Shown: one piece after another, positions 1 to 14,454 of the stretch
Numbering within the stretch: position 1 is the first letter of the stretch
Layout: the number at the start of each line of letters is the position of its first letter
From: Apis mellifera
Taxonomy: Eukaryota > Arthropoda > Insecta > Hymenoptera > Apidae
DNA length: 64,000 nt
Assembly (NCBI RefSeq): GCF_003254395.2
Contig: NC_037646.1
Coordinates: 9,206,381-9,270,380, forward strand
Reading direction: 5' to 3'
Made by a program: the position numbers and the translations under genes
Notes under the pieces: generated by a model
What the model was told of the DNA's origin: nothing
What the model saw: the letters and a program-made list of their open reading frames with translations, nothing else
Databases searched by the model: none

Positions 1-2823
1 CAGATTCGTTACAAAAAATTAATTTCTCTAATAGCATTTCAGTCATCAGGATTATCCTTCCAAGTGTATGCTCGTCGAATTATTTTTCAATTATGCAAAA
101 TTTGAAAAAGTGACTTTATCTTCGTTTCGAAAAAATGAGAATTAAAAGAGAGGAGGGGACACGATTCGGTAAACTTCGTTTTAGGGAAGATAAAAAACGT
201 GTTTAACGCACTATCCACAGGATTACGCACGATAGTTTCGAAAGAAGATGTAGATTTTTCGTGGCAAATTTAAAAAACGCGTGGATAATTCACGTTCGCA
301 TGGGTGGATCGGTTGTAATTGTTCACGAGCGTTGTAAAATCGATTTCACGGTATCGAAAGCAGCGCACGGTACGCGCCGATTGAGGGGGCGCGCGACACG
401 AGAAAGTACATCGATAAATTGCTGTTACCAAGTTCCACGATGAACAAACGGCCGATTAAAAAATTTGCCGCCCAGCCGTCCGTGACATTCCCGCGCCAAC
501 TTTCGCCGATCGCAAAGGGTGAACCGTTATGTTGCACACGGCCTGCACGGCTATCGATCCGTCTGCTTCCTCTGTTCGTCGTCCAGGCGGAAGCCAGACG
601 AGCCGGATTTTGCAAAAATACCTCGGCTTCGATAGCTTGCGAAAAGTTAATGAACTGACAACAAGTAGAGAGAGAGAGAACGAGAGCGAGAGCGAGAAAG
701 AGAGAAGAGAGAAAATAAAAAGAAACGAGAACGAAAAGACCTTGAAAATAATTTTTTAAAACGGAAAGAGATAATTGAACGACGGAGGAAATCGTTGGAC
801 GCCGAGGATATTTAATTTCTCAGATATCGTTTTCATTTTCCATTTTAATTTTCGCGATTTTTAATCTAGTGACCGAATAAATAAATATTTCGTCGATAAA
901 TAAATTTAAAAAAAAAAACACGCGTTGTTTTCGAAGTTTATTTATTTTTCGATTTTATGATCAATGGGGATTCCGTTCACGCGCCAATGTCGCTCGATGG
1001 CGATACTTCTGCGCGTTACGTATTGCGTATGCACGAGGGTCGCACCCATTGACCCAAATTCGCTCACGATGGATTTTGATCTCTAAAGGGGGCAGTTCTC
1101 GCGATTGCCAGATTGATCATTATTTGATAAAACGCGAAATACCAGCAAAATACGAAGCAAAAAAGCAAATTTCGATCGTTTTATAAATTCGAATTATCGT
1201 AAATCATCTTGTCGTTGTTTAATTCGAGTGGATGAAACGAAACGGAGGAGAAAGATATTTAGAATTGCAGATATTTTGACTTCGATGAAATAATTTGAGG
1301 AAACGATGATGCAAGATGCTGGTGATGGAGGTGGAAAAATACTGCAGGGCAATAGACTAGATGTTTGGTCGAATCTTTGATTTTTATAGTAGTTTTATAA
1401 ATTCCAGATTTTATTATTACGTCCATTTTTGAAATAGCGTCGAACGGAATCGCTGGGTTTATGGATTCTGGTAAAGCTTCCTTGGTAAAGGGAGGGAAAC
1501 TCGTGAAATATTGCGATAATCTATCGGATTATCGATTTTTCTTTTTTTCTTTTTTTGAATTCGAAGGGTAGAAAATTATACACTACTCGTAGAATTTCGA
1601 GGACGAAAATTTCCACTTCACTCTTATCCTCCTCGGTCCAAATTTATCTTTATAATTGTACTTTTTCTCACGAGTTTAAAATTTCACTCGTTATCTTCTG
1701 TTTCTTCAAGGTTCAATCCTTGCTGAAAAACGAGCGCACCACGATACCACGCGTCGTTAGAAAAGTTTCTCGCCACGGAGGGGAAATCTACCGCGCGCCC
1801 CAAACTTCGCCTAGTCCCAATATTTATAGAACTCGGCTTACAGAGAACTGGAAACACACGAGCGAAGAAGTGAAAACAAGACGTCTCGATCCGTTTAACT
1901 TGACGAATAATTAGAAACGACTCGCGTTTATCAGAGCGTTTGATCACAAGTTTTCGTTTCCACGTTATTCGATATCGACGAATCTTCCAAACAAAATCCT
2001 TTCCCTACAAAATCCACTTGGATCGATCGTTGGATTTGAAACCCATTTCGATCGAACGATTTTTTAATTTTAAACCGAGCAAAAAAGGATAATTGTACGT
2101 GGGGATTGAAAAATCGTGGTAAACACCCGGTTCTTCGAGCGAGCGTATCGATCGAGTCGCGCCGTCTTCGTAAATGGAGATGTCTGAGCGACGGGAAACA
2201 AACGTCCGCTGCTAGGAAACGCTAATGAAATTCGGCTGAGGGTTCGCGTGCCGCTTTTGCTATCGATGTTGTGTATTCGAACAGGCTTGGCAACGGTCTC
2301 GATCGGTCGGCGCACGCGAAAATTGCGACGGTTATTTCATTTTGAAATCGTCGAATCTTCGATCGAACCCGAAGCTGTATAACCGATGTTCTAACGCTTC
2401 GAGCGTTCCGCGATAACTTTGCCAGCGTTTCATCTTCCCTGCCAACGATTAACCACTTTGTAATTTATCATTCCAGAGTACAATCGGTGAACTCAATTTT
2501 TAGTTTGCTGCTAACCAAAACTTTTTTCGCATCTTTTTATAATATTCTCCAAGCAATTCGACTCTTCCATTTCCATTTCCATCGTATTCCATCGTAATTT
2601 TTTTCCTATATCTACTAAATTTTCCAAACAGACGATCAAGAAAGAAAAAGAAGAATTTCAAATTTCATTCTTTCCAATATTCTTTTAATTATAATATTTC
2701 CCGCCATTCTTCTACATATTATTATCGTGCTCATTAAGTTCGACGCGATGATAATATCGATATCAGGAATTACAGGCTTTAACGAACCGAAAACCCAGCC
2801 AGGATGTATTCCTCCATGTATAA

Positions 2824-2852
2824 GTGTGTGTATGTGTGTATATATACACACG
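2824..2852. repeat. GT/TA/CA compound microsatellite
   Basis: A run of GTGTGTGTATGTGTGT is followed by ATATATACACAC. It is partly self-complementary, so it can fold back on itself. Confidence 0.85.
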
Positions 2853-4111
2853 GATGCAACGATTCTCGGCGACGCGTGTACACATTGGCTATCTGGACCG
2901 GAAGATTTTTTCAATATTTCCCCGCGGCGTTGTTCACTCCATTTGCAAACGCGTATCGTGTATCTCTCCGGGCTTACGCTTGTTACCAACTGCGGCCCCG
3001 GTGCCAGCCACCGCGAAGGGGATGGGGGAGGGGGTGGCTAGGCGAAGGGTGCACCACGACGGGTGGACGACGAGGGTGGAAAAAATTGTGCGGACCGGTC
3101 GCGCAGGATACGGGACAAAATTCACGGTACAACGCGAGTGCACGCGACATGGTTCGCGCGTTGCTGCGAAATTATCCCGCTTTTGTTGCCACTCCCCTCC
3201 CCTTTTTTATTTCCCTCTCTCTCGTTCCACCGCCGACTTGCCGGCTTTTGTCTCTCCTCCCTTTTGTCATCTTTGGAAAAATAAAAAAAAGAACGCGTGG
3301 AATTCGCTACGTAGAAGCGGTTTAATCGGGACTTCTTTGATCTCTCGACTTTGAGGACCGCTACCACTACTACTACCATCTTCTTGGAACTTAGCTTGGC
3401 TTATGTATATGGGTTTCCTTCTTACATCTTCCCCCGTGTAATGATGAAAATGCTTTTGTGAGTCGAAAGGAACGCTGCTCCGTGAATCTCCATTCTGAAC
3501 CAACGCTAACCTTTCGCCGCTCGAGCTCGTAGTTAAACGATATTCAGTCTTCGATAATTGCGTTGTTATGTATACGTTGATTGAAATAAGTATGGAGAGG
3601 GTTTATAATGTGCTACTTGTTTGATGGCTCGATTCTGATAACGTAGATCGAGAATTATCTGTCGAAACAATTTAAATTTATTACTCAAATATACTATTTT
3701 TATAATATTCGCGTTAAAATAATCAACGTGTATGTACATACTTTTTTTCGAAGTATAAACGGAGGAGAGGCTTATTTTTCAAGACGGGAGCAATTTAAAT
3801 TTACGCGGATGAAGATTAAAGTTGGTCGATCTTACCACGTTGAATCATTATTTTTTGCGACATTAGTTCGAGTATGATATATTATACGTTTGAAAGGATA
3901 TCGTGCATGCTGTTTATTCGTTGCGGCCAACAACGAAACTGGTTCTTACTGTGGCGAGGCGTACACGCCTTTGTCCGCCGTGAGCCAGAAGATCCTCGTC
4001 ACCCAGATAATTAACCGAATGGAAAATTTGACCCGCATACTTCGTCCATTATCGATGGCTCGTGATCGATTCGCTCTTTTCGCTGCCACTCGTTCACCCG
4101 TGAAACGATGC

Positions 4112-4156
4112 CACGTGTGTACGTGTGTATATATATATATGTGTGTGTGTGTGCAT
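4112..4156. repeat. Alternating (GT)n(TA)n(GT)n microsatellite
   Basis: Forty-five bases alternate strictly between purine and pyrimidine, with a TA block flanked by GT blocks. It is non-coding and likely polymorphic. Confidence 0.9.
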
Positions 4157-5020
4157 TCGACTGTTCCACGTGATTTTGTATCGCGAAAACGGCTATATTG
4201 TCGATCATCCTCCCGAGGGACGAACACAGTGCATCGTTCCTCATCATCGTGACATTGATTAATTTTCAAGAATCTTTTAATGGATCGCGATAAACGACGA
4301 TGCTCGAGACTTGAATACCGGAATCGATAGTATTTTTTACGAATAGATACTTTTAGAAGAATCGTTCAATTTAAACGAGTAAATAAATCTATGAAATGAG
4401 TCCGTCAATTTTAACGATAAGCGAAAATTCTCACGAATCTCTCTCTCAAAAGTTAGTAGACACTGCGTTAAGAGTGTAAAAATCGTTTATGATATGGAGG
4501 ACAGTTGTTTGAAAATTTTACTCTCAAATTTATTCGCGCGCTAAGACATCGAAATGAACTTGGGAAAACTCGAATGTCTGTCAAAAAGTAGAAACTGTCC
4601 GACAACGAGACCGTTAACATTCGTTAACAAAGGGAGAAAGAAAAGAAAAAAGAAAAAAAATAACCGTGGAGAAGAGAAACTTTGGAAACTCTCCACCCCT
4701 CGAAACGATGGAATTATCCAGAAGGAATTCAGCTCGCGTATCGAACGATTCATTAAGCAAGGAGGGCTGTTCCCACGTACAAATCTCGAGCCGACTAAGG
4801 GGCCACCGTTTGACGATCGTTCAACGTTGATTGATCGATTGGCCGTGCGTTCAATCGACGATGCGCGAATCGATCTCGAGGTAACCGCGGAAGGAGACCA
4901 GAGAACCGAGCGTTATCCATCCTCCTCTCCACCGCCGGCGAAACACCGGTGAATGGTTTATGGATGCGGCTTCGTGGAAGGAGATCACCGCCCTCGTATA
5001 ATTCATTCCGCCGTGTTTCG

Positions 5021-5047
5021 GTGCGCGCGCGCGCGTGTTTGCGCGTG
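5021..5047. repeat. (GC)n-rich tract
   Basis: Alternating GC with a short TG block sits in a CpG-rich patch. There is no gene nearby. Confidence 0.85.
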
Positions 5048-7025
5048 CCTACCGATCGAGAGAACGAGTTGGTTGAAGGGTCGTCACTATTGGACCGGTC
5101 GTTGTTCTGCGCTTGATGTTCCTTCATCTGTCATCGATGGGGAAAAAATCCACGGCGTGATGGAGCGTCCCTGTCTCGTGTTTTTCAGCCGAGAAATAAT
5201 CTGTGACGATTCGATCGCTCGGGACTTGGAAACTTGGTTTGCGAACGATATATCGGTGTCGAGTTGAGTTAATTGATACGGTAAAGGTTTTTTCAACGTG
5301 CAAAAAGACGAAAGTATATGTAGGAGTTAAAATTATTGAAATATTATGAATAATATTTGTTTATCCCGTTTTCGAGATAATTTCAATGCATTACTAAAAA
5401 AAGGAAAATATAATTATGAATTTTCGAGACTTCTCGAATAAGATGTGCTTACGAAATTTCATTCCATCTTTTTGCCCTGCTAATTATCCTTTATGCTTTC
5501 TCGGAAATAATTAGTAATAAATTTGTGTAAAGTAATAAATTTTCAACGAGTTCCTCTCGAACGAGGAAGAATTCCGTTTCTCCGACACTTTCAATTACTT
5601 TTTGCATTTAGAATCATCTTATTTATCCACGGCAACCGTGGAATCGATATTCCCCGTTATCATTATTCATTGTTCAGCGTCCGTGAAACTATCGGGAAAA
5701 GTATTTCCTCGGAGGAGGGGGGTTAAAAATACGATACGAGAGAAGAGCATCTTGATTACGTAAAAGATAAAGATAAGGGAAGTTTTAAATATACGTCGCC
5801 GCAATTTTTATTCTCAACCTTATAAATAACGAGCACGAGCAACAGGACGTCGGTGTTATTCTCGAATCGACGTAGGCTTGAAATATCTCTCTCTTTCTCC
5901 TGAACTCGAAGAAAGTACGCCGACCTGTTTATCGATAAAACCGATCAATCCACAGCTGACGAGGACAGCTTGGAGAGCGTGGTCTAATCTACGTCGCTTT
6001 GTCGGTCATACGTGACTCGGCGGACTCGAAAATGAATGGGTGATCGGTTCTACGTGGCCTTTTTATGGGTTAAACCTAGGTAGGAACGTGTTTCGCAAAG
6101 CATTCTCGCATAAAAATAACGAGGGTGAAGCGTCGAGCGACTGCACCGCGCCGATTACTCTCCCTCTCTCGTCGTTGTTACTTCCTGCGAAAGGGCGGAC
6201 GGGGCAATTGATAGGAATAGCTTTTCCCCTCTTTTTTGCCGTCCCGCAAACGATGCTGCTCGTCGAAGAATATCGATAGGGCGGATTAAATCGCGCGCGT
6301 TAAATCTCTCTCTGGAATATTCGAAAGTGTATAACGTGAATCGGGGTGTAATCTCCGCGTTAATTTTTTCATCAAGCTCCAAGCTTTCGTTAAAAATATT
6401 GCGAAATATTATCCAACCAAGTCGAGGAAACTAACTTTGTTGCGTTTTTAATCCATGTAGCGTAACTCTTTTTTTTTTCTTTTTTGAATAATAAAATTTC
6501 GTTTCGTCGATAATTTCTCGAAAGTTGGTACGATTAACAAATTCAACTTTTAACCACTGGTTATTTAAATATCCGATATTACCCGGTTGAATATGAATTA
6601 GAAAATATTCTATATAGAGGCTACGTTGAAAACATATTAGCCGTAAATATCGAGAAACTCGGAGTAATTTGGCGCAGCTATCTTATTCCAAAATTAATTT
6701 CATCTTTCTTCTTCCTCCTAATAGCCCCCACCCCTCCTCGTAAACCATTTTAATATTTCAATACCCCTCCGTATTCGTCCGGTCGAAAAAATGCCGGGGA
6801 ATAATCTAATCCGAAATTCCTGGCAATTTCCTTCCACGATAATTCTTCGTGGTTGAAATTGCTTTAGATTAAGAAGAAGGGATGAAGATTGAAATCAAGA
6901 TCGGATAATAAATTAAGGACTTTGGATCAGACTTCAAGGTTCCTCCGTACGAGGAATCCTCTTCAAAGTTGTTGTGACGAGTTAATTACAAATTAGAAAT
7001 CTTCTTGTCTGGCGTTAAACTTACG

Positions 7026-7030
<5 letters not shown>

Positions 7031-7072
<42 letters not shown>
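7031..7072. repeat. (AG)21 microsatellite
   Basis: An uninterrupted 42-base AG run, one of the two longest dinucleotide repeats in the window. Confidence 0.97.
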
Positions 7073-7073
<1 letters not shown>

Positions 7074-7308
7074 ACGTAAATAGTTGATCATTCATTGCGG
7101 AAGAGATAACATCATCGGAAGTAATTCAAGATTCAAGCTTCTTTGGCCAAGAATTCCATGCCGGAAACTTTCATAATTACCAAGTTTGACGCGAGTATCG
7201 AAGATACTCCTTCCCCGTTATATGCTTCCTGTTTATCCATAGAATAAAAGTTAACGTTGCTTTCCCTCCCTCCTCTTTCCCCCTTGTTGCGGAAATTCTT
7301 CGTGAATT

Positions 7309-7682
7309 GCTTGGTTGATCGTTTTTTTTTTTTTTTCGAAAATTGATAAACAGATCCACAGTGAAATTTCATTTTGTACGAGTGAGTTATTTATTAATTT
7401 ATCGTGATTATTTCAACTTTGAACTTCTGAATTACACATTCCATTACATTTATCAATACGAATTTATATCGTACTTTTTGGTATACGAAATAAATGAAAA
7501 ATTGTTGCTCCTTTCGAACATTCTTGATAAAATTTTTGCTTCGTTCGTTATTTCTTTTTTCTTTTTGAAAATTTATAAACACATCCACAGTGTGTCAGTT
7601 TATACGTAAGTTATTTTATTGGCATCCGAATTATCCACTCATATGAATTTATTATTTCGATATGAAAATAAATGAAGAATTA
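7309..7682. repeat. Diverged tandem duplication (period about 229 bp)
   Basis: The motif GAAAATT.ATAAACA.ATCCACAGTG occurs at 7338 and again at 7567. Similar flanks follow in the same order: a pyrimidine tract before it, AGTTATTT after it, then a block with GAATTTAT and AAATAAATGAA.AATT. The second copy lacks roughly 70 bases of the first. The copies are clearly related but old. No gene is associated with them. Confidence 0.7.
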
Positions 7683-10600
7683 ATTCATCAATTCTAAAAT
7701 CTATTGCAGTTTATTTTTCAAAGTTTAAAATAATTAGGTATCTGAATATTCCAATTCGCGAAGAAATTTCCTCTCTCTTTCTAAATTATTTTAATTCCTC
7801 GAATCATCGGGGGGGGGGGAGGGAGGAATCAACGAGTCGTGAATCCGACACTCGCGAACTCGGATTAATAAATTCGTTAAAGCATCTCTATCTCGCGTTT
7901 TACGATAAATCGGATGAATCTCGTCCGATTATCACGTTCTTAATGCTTGAATGTCCTTTTTCCAGCGAAAGAGTCCGGTTTTTAACGACGAAAAAAAAAA
8001 AAAGTCTTTATGCATTTATCCCTGGAGAAAAAAAAAAGAAGAAACTAATACCGACCGCCATAACTGGACAGGAAAGAGCGTAGGTAAAAACGAATTTCTG
8101 AAGCGGAGGGGAAAAACGAATTTTCGTTGGGAGAGGATGAACGAAAACAATTTTAATGACGCGAAGTTGAACGTTTAACTTTTCGCGCGATGAATTATCC
8201 TCTATTTCTGAATTTTCGAGAGGAATCGCGAGGGATGGGAAAAAAGAAAAGTGGCATTTTCGTCCGCTCAAAAATTTTTCGCAAAGTTAACTTGATGGCG
8301 CGAACGAAGAAAAAGAACGAATCGCTGTTGGTATTTAGTTACATTTAATATTTAGTATCGTGTTACAAGCAACTAATCCGAGGATTTTTCGTCCAAGTTT
8401 CGTCCGTTTTCACCGACGTGTCACTCGTCGAGGAATAGTTTCGATAAACAAGGAACAATGTTTTACAACGTATCGTTCGATCGAACTTTTCTTTTCGCCA
8501 TTTAAGTCAAGTTAACTCGGTTTCGCGGGGAGAAGGAGAAAGGGAGGAAGATTTCTCCGAGGAAATGGGGAAGGCGAGGTCGAGAGGGTGGGTTCGAACC
8601 CCCGTTTGGTCGGAAACGGAAAAACTCGGTCTAACGATCGTGCTGCCTAACGATTTCTCTTTCTTACGCTCTCCAGTCCAGCGGAAACGATTCACCGACG
8701 ATCGAACACACAGTCACTTTTAATCCAGACCCCGTTCTCTCCATGCTAATGACAGTCGATTCCCTGACTGGTGGTTTTTAATCAATGCAAACGTTTAGCC
8801 GATACATTTGAATAAGCTGCTTGGCGCTCGTCCACCTTCCTACCTCCCGTGATTTGAATTTTACTCGCGATCAAACACGGATTGGAAAACGATTTCTCCC
8901 TTCGCCCTTGTTTCCTCCAATAATGATCCTAAGATCCTGTGATTCAATCTCGATGCGTCGCTCGAAACGTTCGAGAGTCGTTGCGGAATTGAAATATTTC
9001 AATAACTCGAGGATTAAACTTGGAAAAGAAGCGATTTTTCTCCCGCTTTTCGATTTCCATCCGACCGAGAATCCGAGAAGCGAAACCGTTCCAACGATCA
9101 GATTCCGCGAGGATGATCCCGGAAATAGGCGTGGAAATCATCGAAATCGGGATTAAATGCGAAATGGGTCGGTCGGCGGGCCATCGAGATTCCTGGTACG
9201 CGCACAATACACGCTTGCACGCGGGAAAGATAATATCGAGCCGGCCGTAAATTGCTCTTGCCATTACGTATTCACAGGGAGGAGGCGTGTTACAAAGTTT
9301 CCCCGCGCGAAGAAAAGCAATCGCAACCGAGCAAATCGCTGACTAATCCTCGAGCTGATCCCATCGGGCTCGTTCGTCGCTCCCTGATCGTCCTTTTCGC
9401 GTGAACGAGAATAGGGAAACTGGAGGAGTTTACCGGAGAGAAAGAGATAGAGAGAGAGCAACGTGTATTCGTTGACCATCGACCGTAGTAACCGAGATCG
9501 AAATCTCGCGAAGAGGAGGAAAAATTTATTCCAACAACAGATTTCTCTTATAAAATTGGAAACTTGATTACCATTTCTCTAACGAATAACAGTTACGATC
9601 GAAAACCTCTCGATTGAATTGATTTCTAATCTTGCGACTATTAACGGAAAATCGACTCGTCGAGCTCTAATGGCAAACCTATTTAATAATTCATAAAGGT
9701 TGGGATAAAAACGGAAGCATCTAACCCTATAACTCTACATCGTGAAAGATGAAACATTCGATACAGGGAACGTACCCTTAACCGATGTTTCCTTCCATCA
9801 GCGTTACATCTCGTTTGAAATTCGTCGAATAATTCCAGCATCCGCGTTTGCATCGTAATTACAGCCGGTCGCGCTCAACGCGATCTCCTTCCTCCTGCTC
9901 GCGCACGCGGCCCAAGACAAACCCTCCTCGCTCTCCTCCGCTCCCTCCACTCCTCCCTCGCGCATATTTCAAAGCCGGTGAAACGCCGGTGCGATGCGGG
10001 CGTGTACGTTCGTTCGATCGCGATTAATGAAGCCGAGGAGTAACGAAAACGTGGTTGGTGCGTGAGCGCGCGTGAAAATTCATCCGAGGCGTACGCTCGG
10101 TGAATACGGGCGCATCGATCGGCGGGGCAGGTCGATAAACGGCGAGCGATCCCCTTTCTTCCACAGGCTTCGAGTGGGCCTATCGAGGTTTCGAGAAGCG
10201 ATCGAGAGCGCTTCCGGTCGACCGGTTGCGCAACCTCGAGGCGAGGATTGATTAAATTGCAATCTCGCGTGCGCTTCCCCCTTTCGCTTTTCGCCATCCT
10301 CGTCCCTCCCCTTGGATAACCTGCTTTTTTCCCCGTGCCACTTCTTCCTCTCATTTCCCTCGGATGAAAGGTATTAAGTTTCTTTTCTGTCGGCGCGAGG
10401 ACAAAGAGATCGCGAATCGCGATCTACGCTCGATTCGGGATTAGCCGCGGCCGATCGAGGCGAAGGATCGTTAGCGTGGTTCTTGTTGGGTTCGTTTTCT
10501 GAAATAAATGGGTCGAGCGGTTTTGCGCGCGTTGACACGTTTGATAAATGTGGCGGAATTTCCATGTACACGGAGTATAATTGGAGGGAAAATTTTTGGC

Positions 10601-13600
10601 CGACTTTTGGTGGAGATCGGAAAGCTTGATCGAGATTTGAAAATCGAATTCGATGATCGAACGCTTGTTGTTGATATATAAATTGAAATTTAACGTGTGG
10701 AATTGGCAGATATTGCGATCCTTGCGATTTTCTTGGAGAGTTGTGTTCCCCTCGCGAAGAACTATCGGGAAGAATAATCTTACGAAGCCTCGTTCGTTCA
10801 TCAAGCGCTATGACGTTGAAGGATGTTGGTTTCCGTGTTGATTACTGGCCACAGAGAATTTTCCGCATTATATTATCCGAAACGTAGTTGCAGAAGTTGA
10901 AAATAACAGATGGATATTCAGCCATCGAGATGGAACGAAGTTTAACGAAATCAGAATGTTGTATGGCGACGAATTCTCGTTAGAATTGAAGTTGATGTAA
11001 TTACTCGATTGAAATTCGAAGCGATGGTAACAAACAGCTGGTGTTCCTCCTCCATTTTCTTCCATCCTTTCGAATTGAAACTGGAAAACTGGATAATAAC
11101 GACGACGAAAATATTTCTTTTTTGAAAGGCGAAAAGTTTAATTTCCCTGCGATACAATTTTTTTTTTTATAATATAATATAATATTTCTCGTACAATGGG
11201 AAGAATAGGGTGGAGGATTCCCGCAAGTTTGATATTCCGATTTTTATCAAGCATCGTTTTAATCCGGTCCAATTGCAGCCGTCTTAATTACTGAAATTAG
11301 AAGAGGGGGATGGATTGTGAGCGGGTAAGCTCGAAACGAGTTTTCCACCTCCAAAGTTGAGATAATCGGTAGCAAAGTATCCAACGTTTCTTTCTTCGTT
11401 CTGAAACTTTGTTTCGTAAGAGGGATAAAGACGGAGGTTCAAGAAGGAATTAAGATAGGGAAGTAACGCAAACAAAAATCGTTATTTCACAGCTTCGATT
11501 ACCAACGTCTAAAAACCCATTTAGAGCTAGCTTTCTTATTCCATCTAATTTCCATCGCTCGTTATATACCCGCCGAGTATTAATCCTGATAAAATTATCC
11601 TTTTTTTCCTTGCGATCTAATCTAACATTACGATGTCTTTTACTCGACGCGGAAAGATAAATTAATCGATCGATAAATTAATTTTAACATTTTCAACGTA
11701 TCGAGAAATGTGGCGAAGAAATATTTCGTGGGAACGAAAAAAGCGTATCGAATTCGGCGATGAAAAGTTTTTCGGATAGACGTGGGCCATTACCGTGGCC
11801 AATAATAAAAACCAGGGGTCGTGAGATTAAAGGTAACGTTCGCCACTTCCGGTAATTGTGACGGCAGAACCGCGAAGGGAGTAACGATCGGCCAAGTCGG
11901 TTGAAATTAAAGTAACGTCATGCTTTTTCGCCGGTCGCCGACATTTACAGCCGCGGTCCCAACTTGGATCGTAAAGAAAGGGGCCATTTTCCCTTCGTCG
12001 TCCTTTCTCCCGGGATAATAAATATCAAACCGCTGCCGCGCGACGCTCCAGTTTTGCCAACGCGAATCTGCGATCTCGGATCTAGCGAATTTGCTTTCCT
12101 TAAATGCAGCGTTTACCGAGAATGGGAGCGAGAGGCATATTAATTCGAAGAAATGTTGACAAACGTGATGTTAAATTTCATTTTTGGATAAAATCGCATC
12201 TCGAATTCTTTTAATCATCGAGGAATTGTTTTTAATATCTTTCGGCAAGTTTCGATGTTGCTTTCTTGAAATGATTAGCTACGAAATGAAATATTCCATT
12301 GTTAATCACATTAACCGAGAATTTAAGTCAAAAGCCACCGCAAACATCGGATTGATGGAAACGCATAAACGATTCTCGAATAATCTTCCCCCTAATTATC
12401 CCTTGTTTTTCATCTATTTTCGAAATTTCGTCCGGGAAATTCGAGAACCATTGTGCAGTTACGACGATGTTTTCGAATCTCTTCCATCTTAACTTCATCC
12501 TTGTTTCCACAATTTCTTGTTTCACGTGCGTATTTAATTCTCGCACTTTGTTCTCGGTTTCAGTAATAATCGTTGTTCACTGTAACTAGCCTTAAAAGGA
12601 ATGGCGTGGCAGGGATTCAAACTATTCGGAACTTAGGTTCGGTAACAACAAAGGAGATTCGGTGGAATCGAGATGCTCCCCGACATTCCATTGACAAACG
12701 CATCGTGAACTATATGAAGCGCATACTTCACATAGAAGGAATTTACGGATAAACTAATTAATATCGTCTCTCGTGAGGCGGGGCATAGCTCTTGAGATGA
12801 AGAAGTTTTCCAAGAATCGAATCCAGAAATCAATTTTCTCTTCCTAACGATCTTCCTCGTACACATCGAAAGAGAGATCTAGGAATCGTTAATGAGAAAG
12901 GGATTGAGGAGGTCGATGATGCAGTATTTTTCACAGGACAAGAACAGAGCAGGGAGCAAATAGAGAAGAGGGCTACCGACTAATCAAAGGAAAACGAAAC
13001 GGGAAGATTGCCAAAGGGTGAAAGAGATGAGGGGACGTGTGATTCGAGGGCTTAGAGTGGACACGCGGGAAACGGGAGAAAAAAGGGGAAAAGAAAGGAG
13101 GAAGGGAAGATGGTCGAAGAAGAAACACACGACATGCGTCTCTCGTTAAATTTGCAAAAGCACACCCTTGCATCCATTCATTATCGACGTGGCAGGCTGC
13201 ACAAAGTCCCGATTTTTGTTTTGCGGGATGAAATCAAAGTCTCGTATCGCCGCTTTATCCTCAAAGGATTCCCCTCCTTTCGTTCCACGACCCTGTTCGT
13301 GTCCCTTAATACTGTAGGCGTATATACCGTGTCAGGAATATATATATAGAAAGCTGGAAGATACTTCGCTTTGACGCGTGAGTGCGAGAGCTTTTAACGA
13401 TTTCAACGGTTGTTATAATTTCGTCTCTCGTCGAAGGAAAATATATATTTGCGGTTCACGCTCTTCTCTTGTATCGCGTTTCGAACGTTAACAATTATAC
13501 AGAAAGAAGTTGGAAGAGGATCGTATGTTGGCAATAAGCGGTAATAAGTGGAGAGATTCGTGGTAATTCGCAAGTGATTCGCGACTAATTCGACAAATAT

Positions 13601-14433
13601 TCACTGGAGAAATAGGGAACGTACAAATTCCCTTAATTGAACATCGTTGAAGTTGGCGGAGAAGAATCCCATAAAAGCAGCTCGGGAACTCGACTTGTCG
13701 GAAGTACTCGAAGGCTCCTTAAGAGCCAGCCGAGGGGCAACAGGTAAATCGGAGTTTCTCTCGCGACTCCGAACGAGACCACAATACACTTGATCGCGAA
13801 CAGGGGGAGGGGAGTAAACGTGTAAAGTCTGTCGAAGCTCCTCCTTCCATCGATCGTCGGCGATAATGGTTCCACAGGGTGGCTCGCGAAGCGGCAACGA
13901 ATTGGCCGTGAATTTTTTATTAATTCCCGGATGTGTCTACTACGTGTGTGTCTGTGCGTGTAGATGTGCGATAGTAGGCGGGGGCGACATTAGTCACGAA
14001 GAATGAAACATTTATCGGCAACACATTCGCTAAGCCGCGGCAATAAAAATGTCTTCCGCATCGGTGTTGCTGCTTGGCGCGGTCAGAGTGCACTAAACTG
14101 CACTACGTGCACTTAAAAGTGGCGGCTGAGATGGAGTAAAAAGCCAACGGCCACGGAAAAACATGGTGGGATGTTGAAAGAGGGGGGATGGAAAGAGAGA
14201 AGGAGAGAAAGAGAGAGAGGCTGAAAAGCTCTCTCGGCACAAAAAAGTGGGATAAATTGGGGCAACTGCTCGTAACGTTCCGCGCTCCATACATCCTATC
14301 GACGAAGTATAGATACCTCGTGGCGACCGTGTTATACGGCGTGCACACGCGCGCCAACACATTTTCCACGCGAGATTAAACCGTCTGAAAGAGGCGGAAT
14401 CCCCCCTTCCGCGTCGTGGAACGGGATAAAAGA

Positions 14434-14454
14434 AGAGAGAGAGAGAGAGAGAGA
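14434..14454. repeat. (GA)n microsatellite
   Basis: A pure GA run of about 21 bases. A GA-rich stretch lies at 14188-14220 and an opposite-sense CT-rich stretch at 14528-14582. Confidence 0.93.

Larger units (their letters stand above)
1..7030. other. Non-coding region, no gene seen
   Basis: No open frame here shows a recognisable domain, signal peptide or conserved motif. Those longer than 100 codons overlap other open frames. A GC-rich patch at about 2980-3130 and several microsatellites are the only landmarks. The stretch could be intergenic, or intron of a transcript that starts further left. Confidence 0.6.

Noticed and set aside
8585..8610. tRNA T-loop-like GGGTTCGAACCC
   Set aside because: It is a palindrome, so it matches on both strands, but no A-box, anticodon arm or acceptor stem fits upstream on either strand.
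9875..10354. 159-codon Arg-rich open frame on the - strand
   Set aside because: Its composition reflects CG-rich DNA (Arg codons CGN) and no family features are visible.
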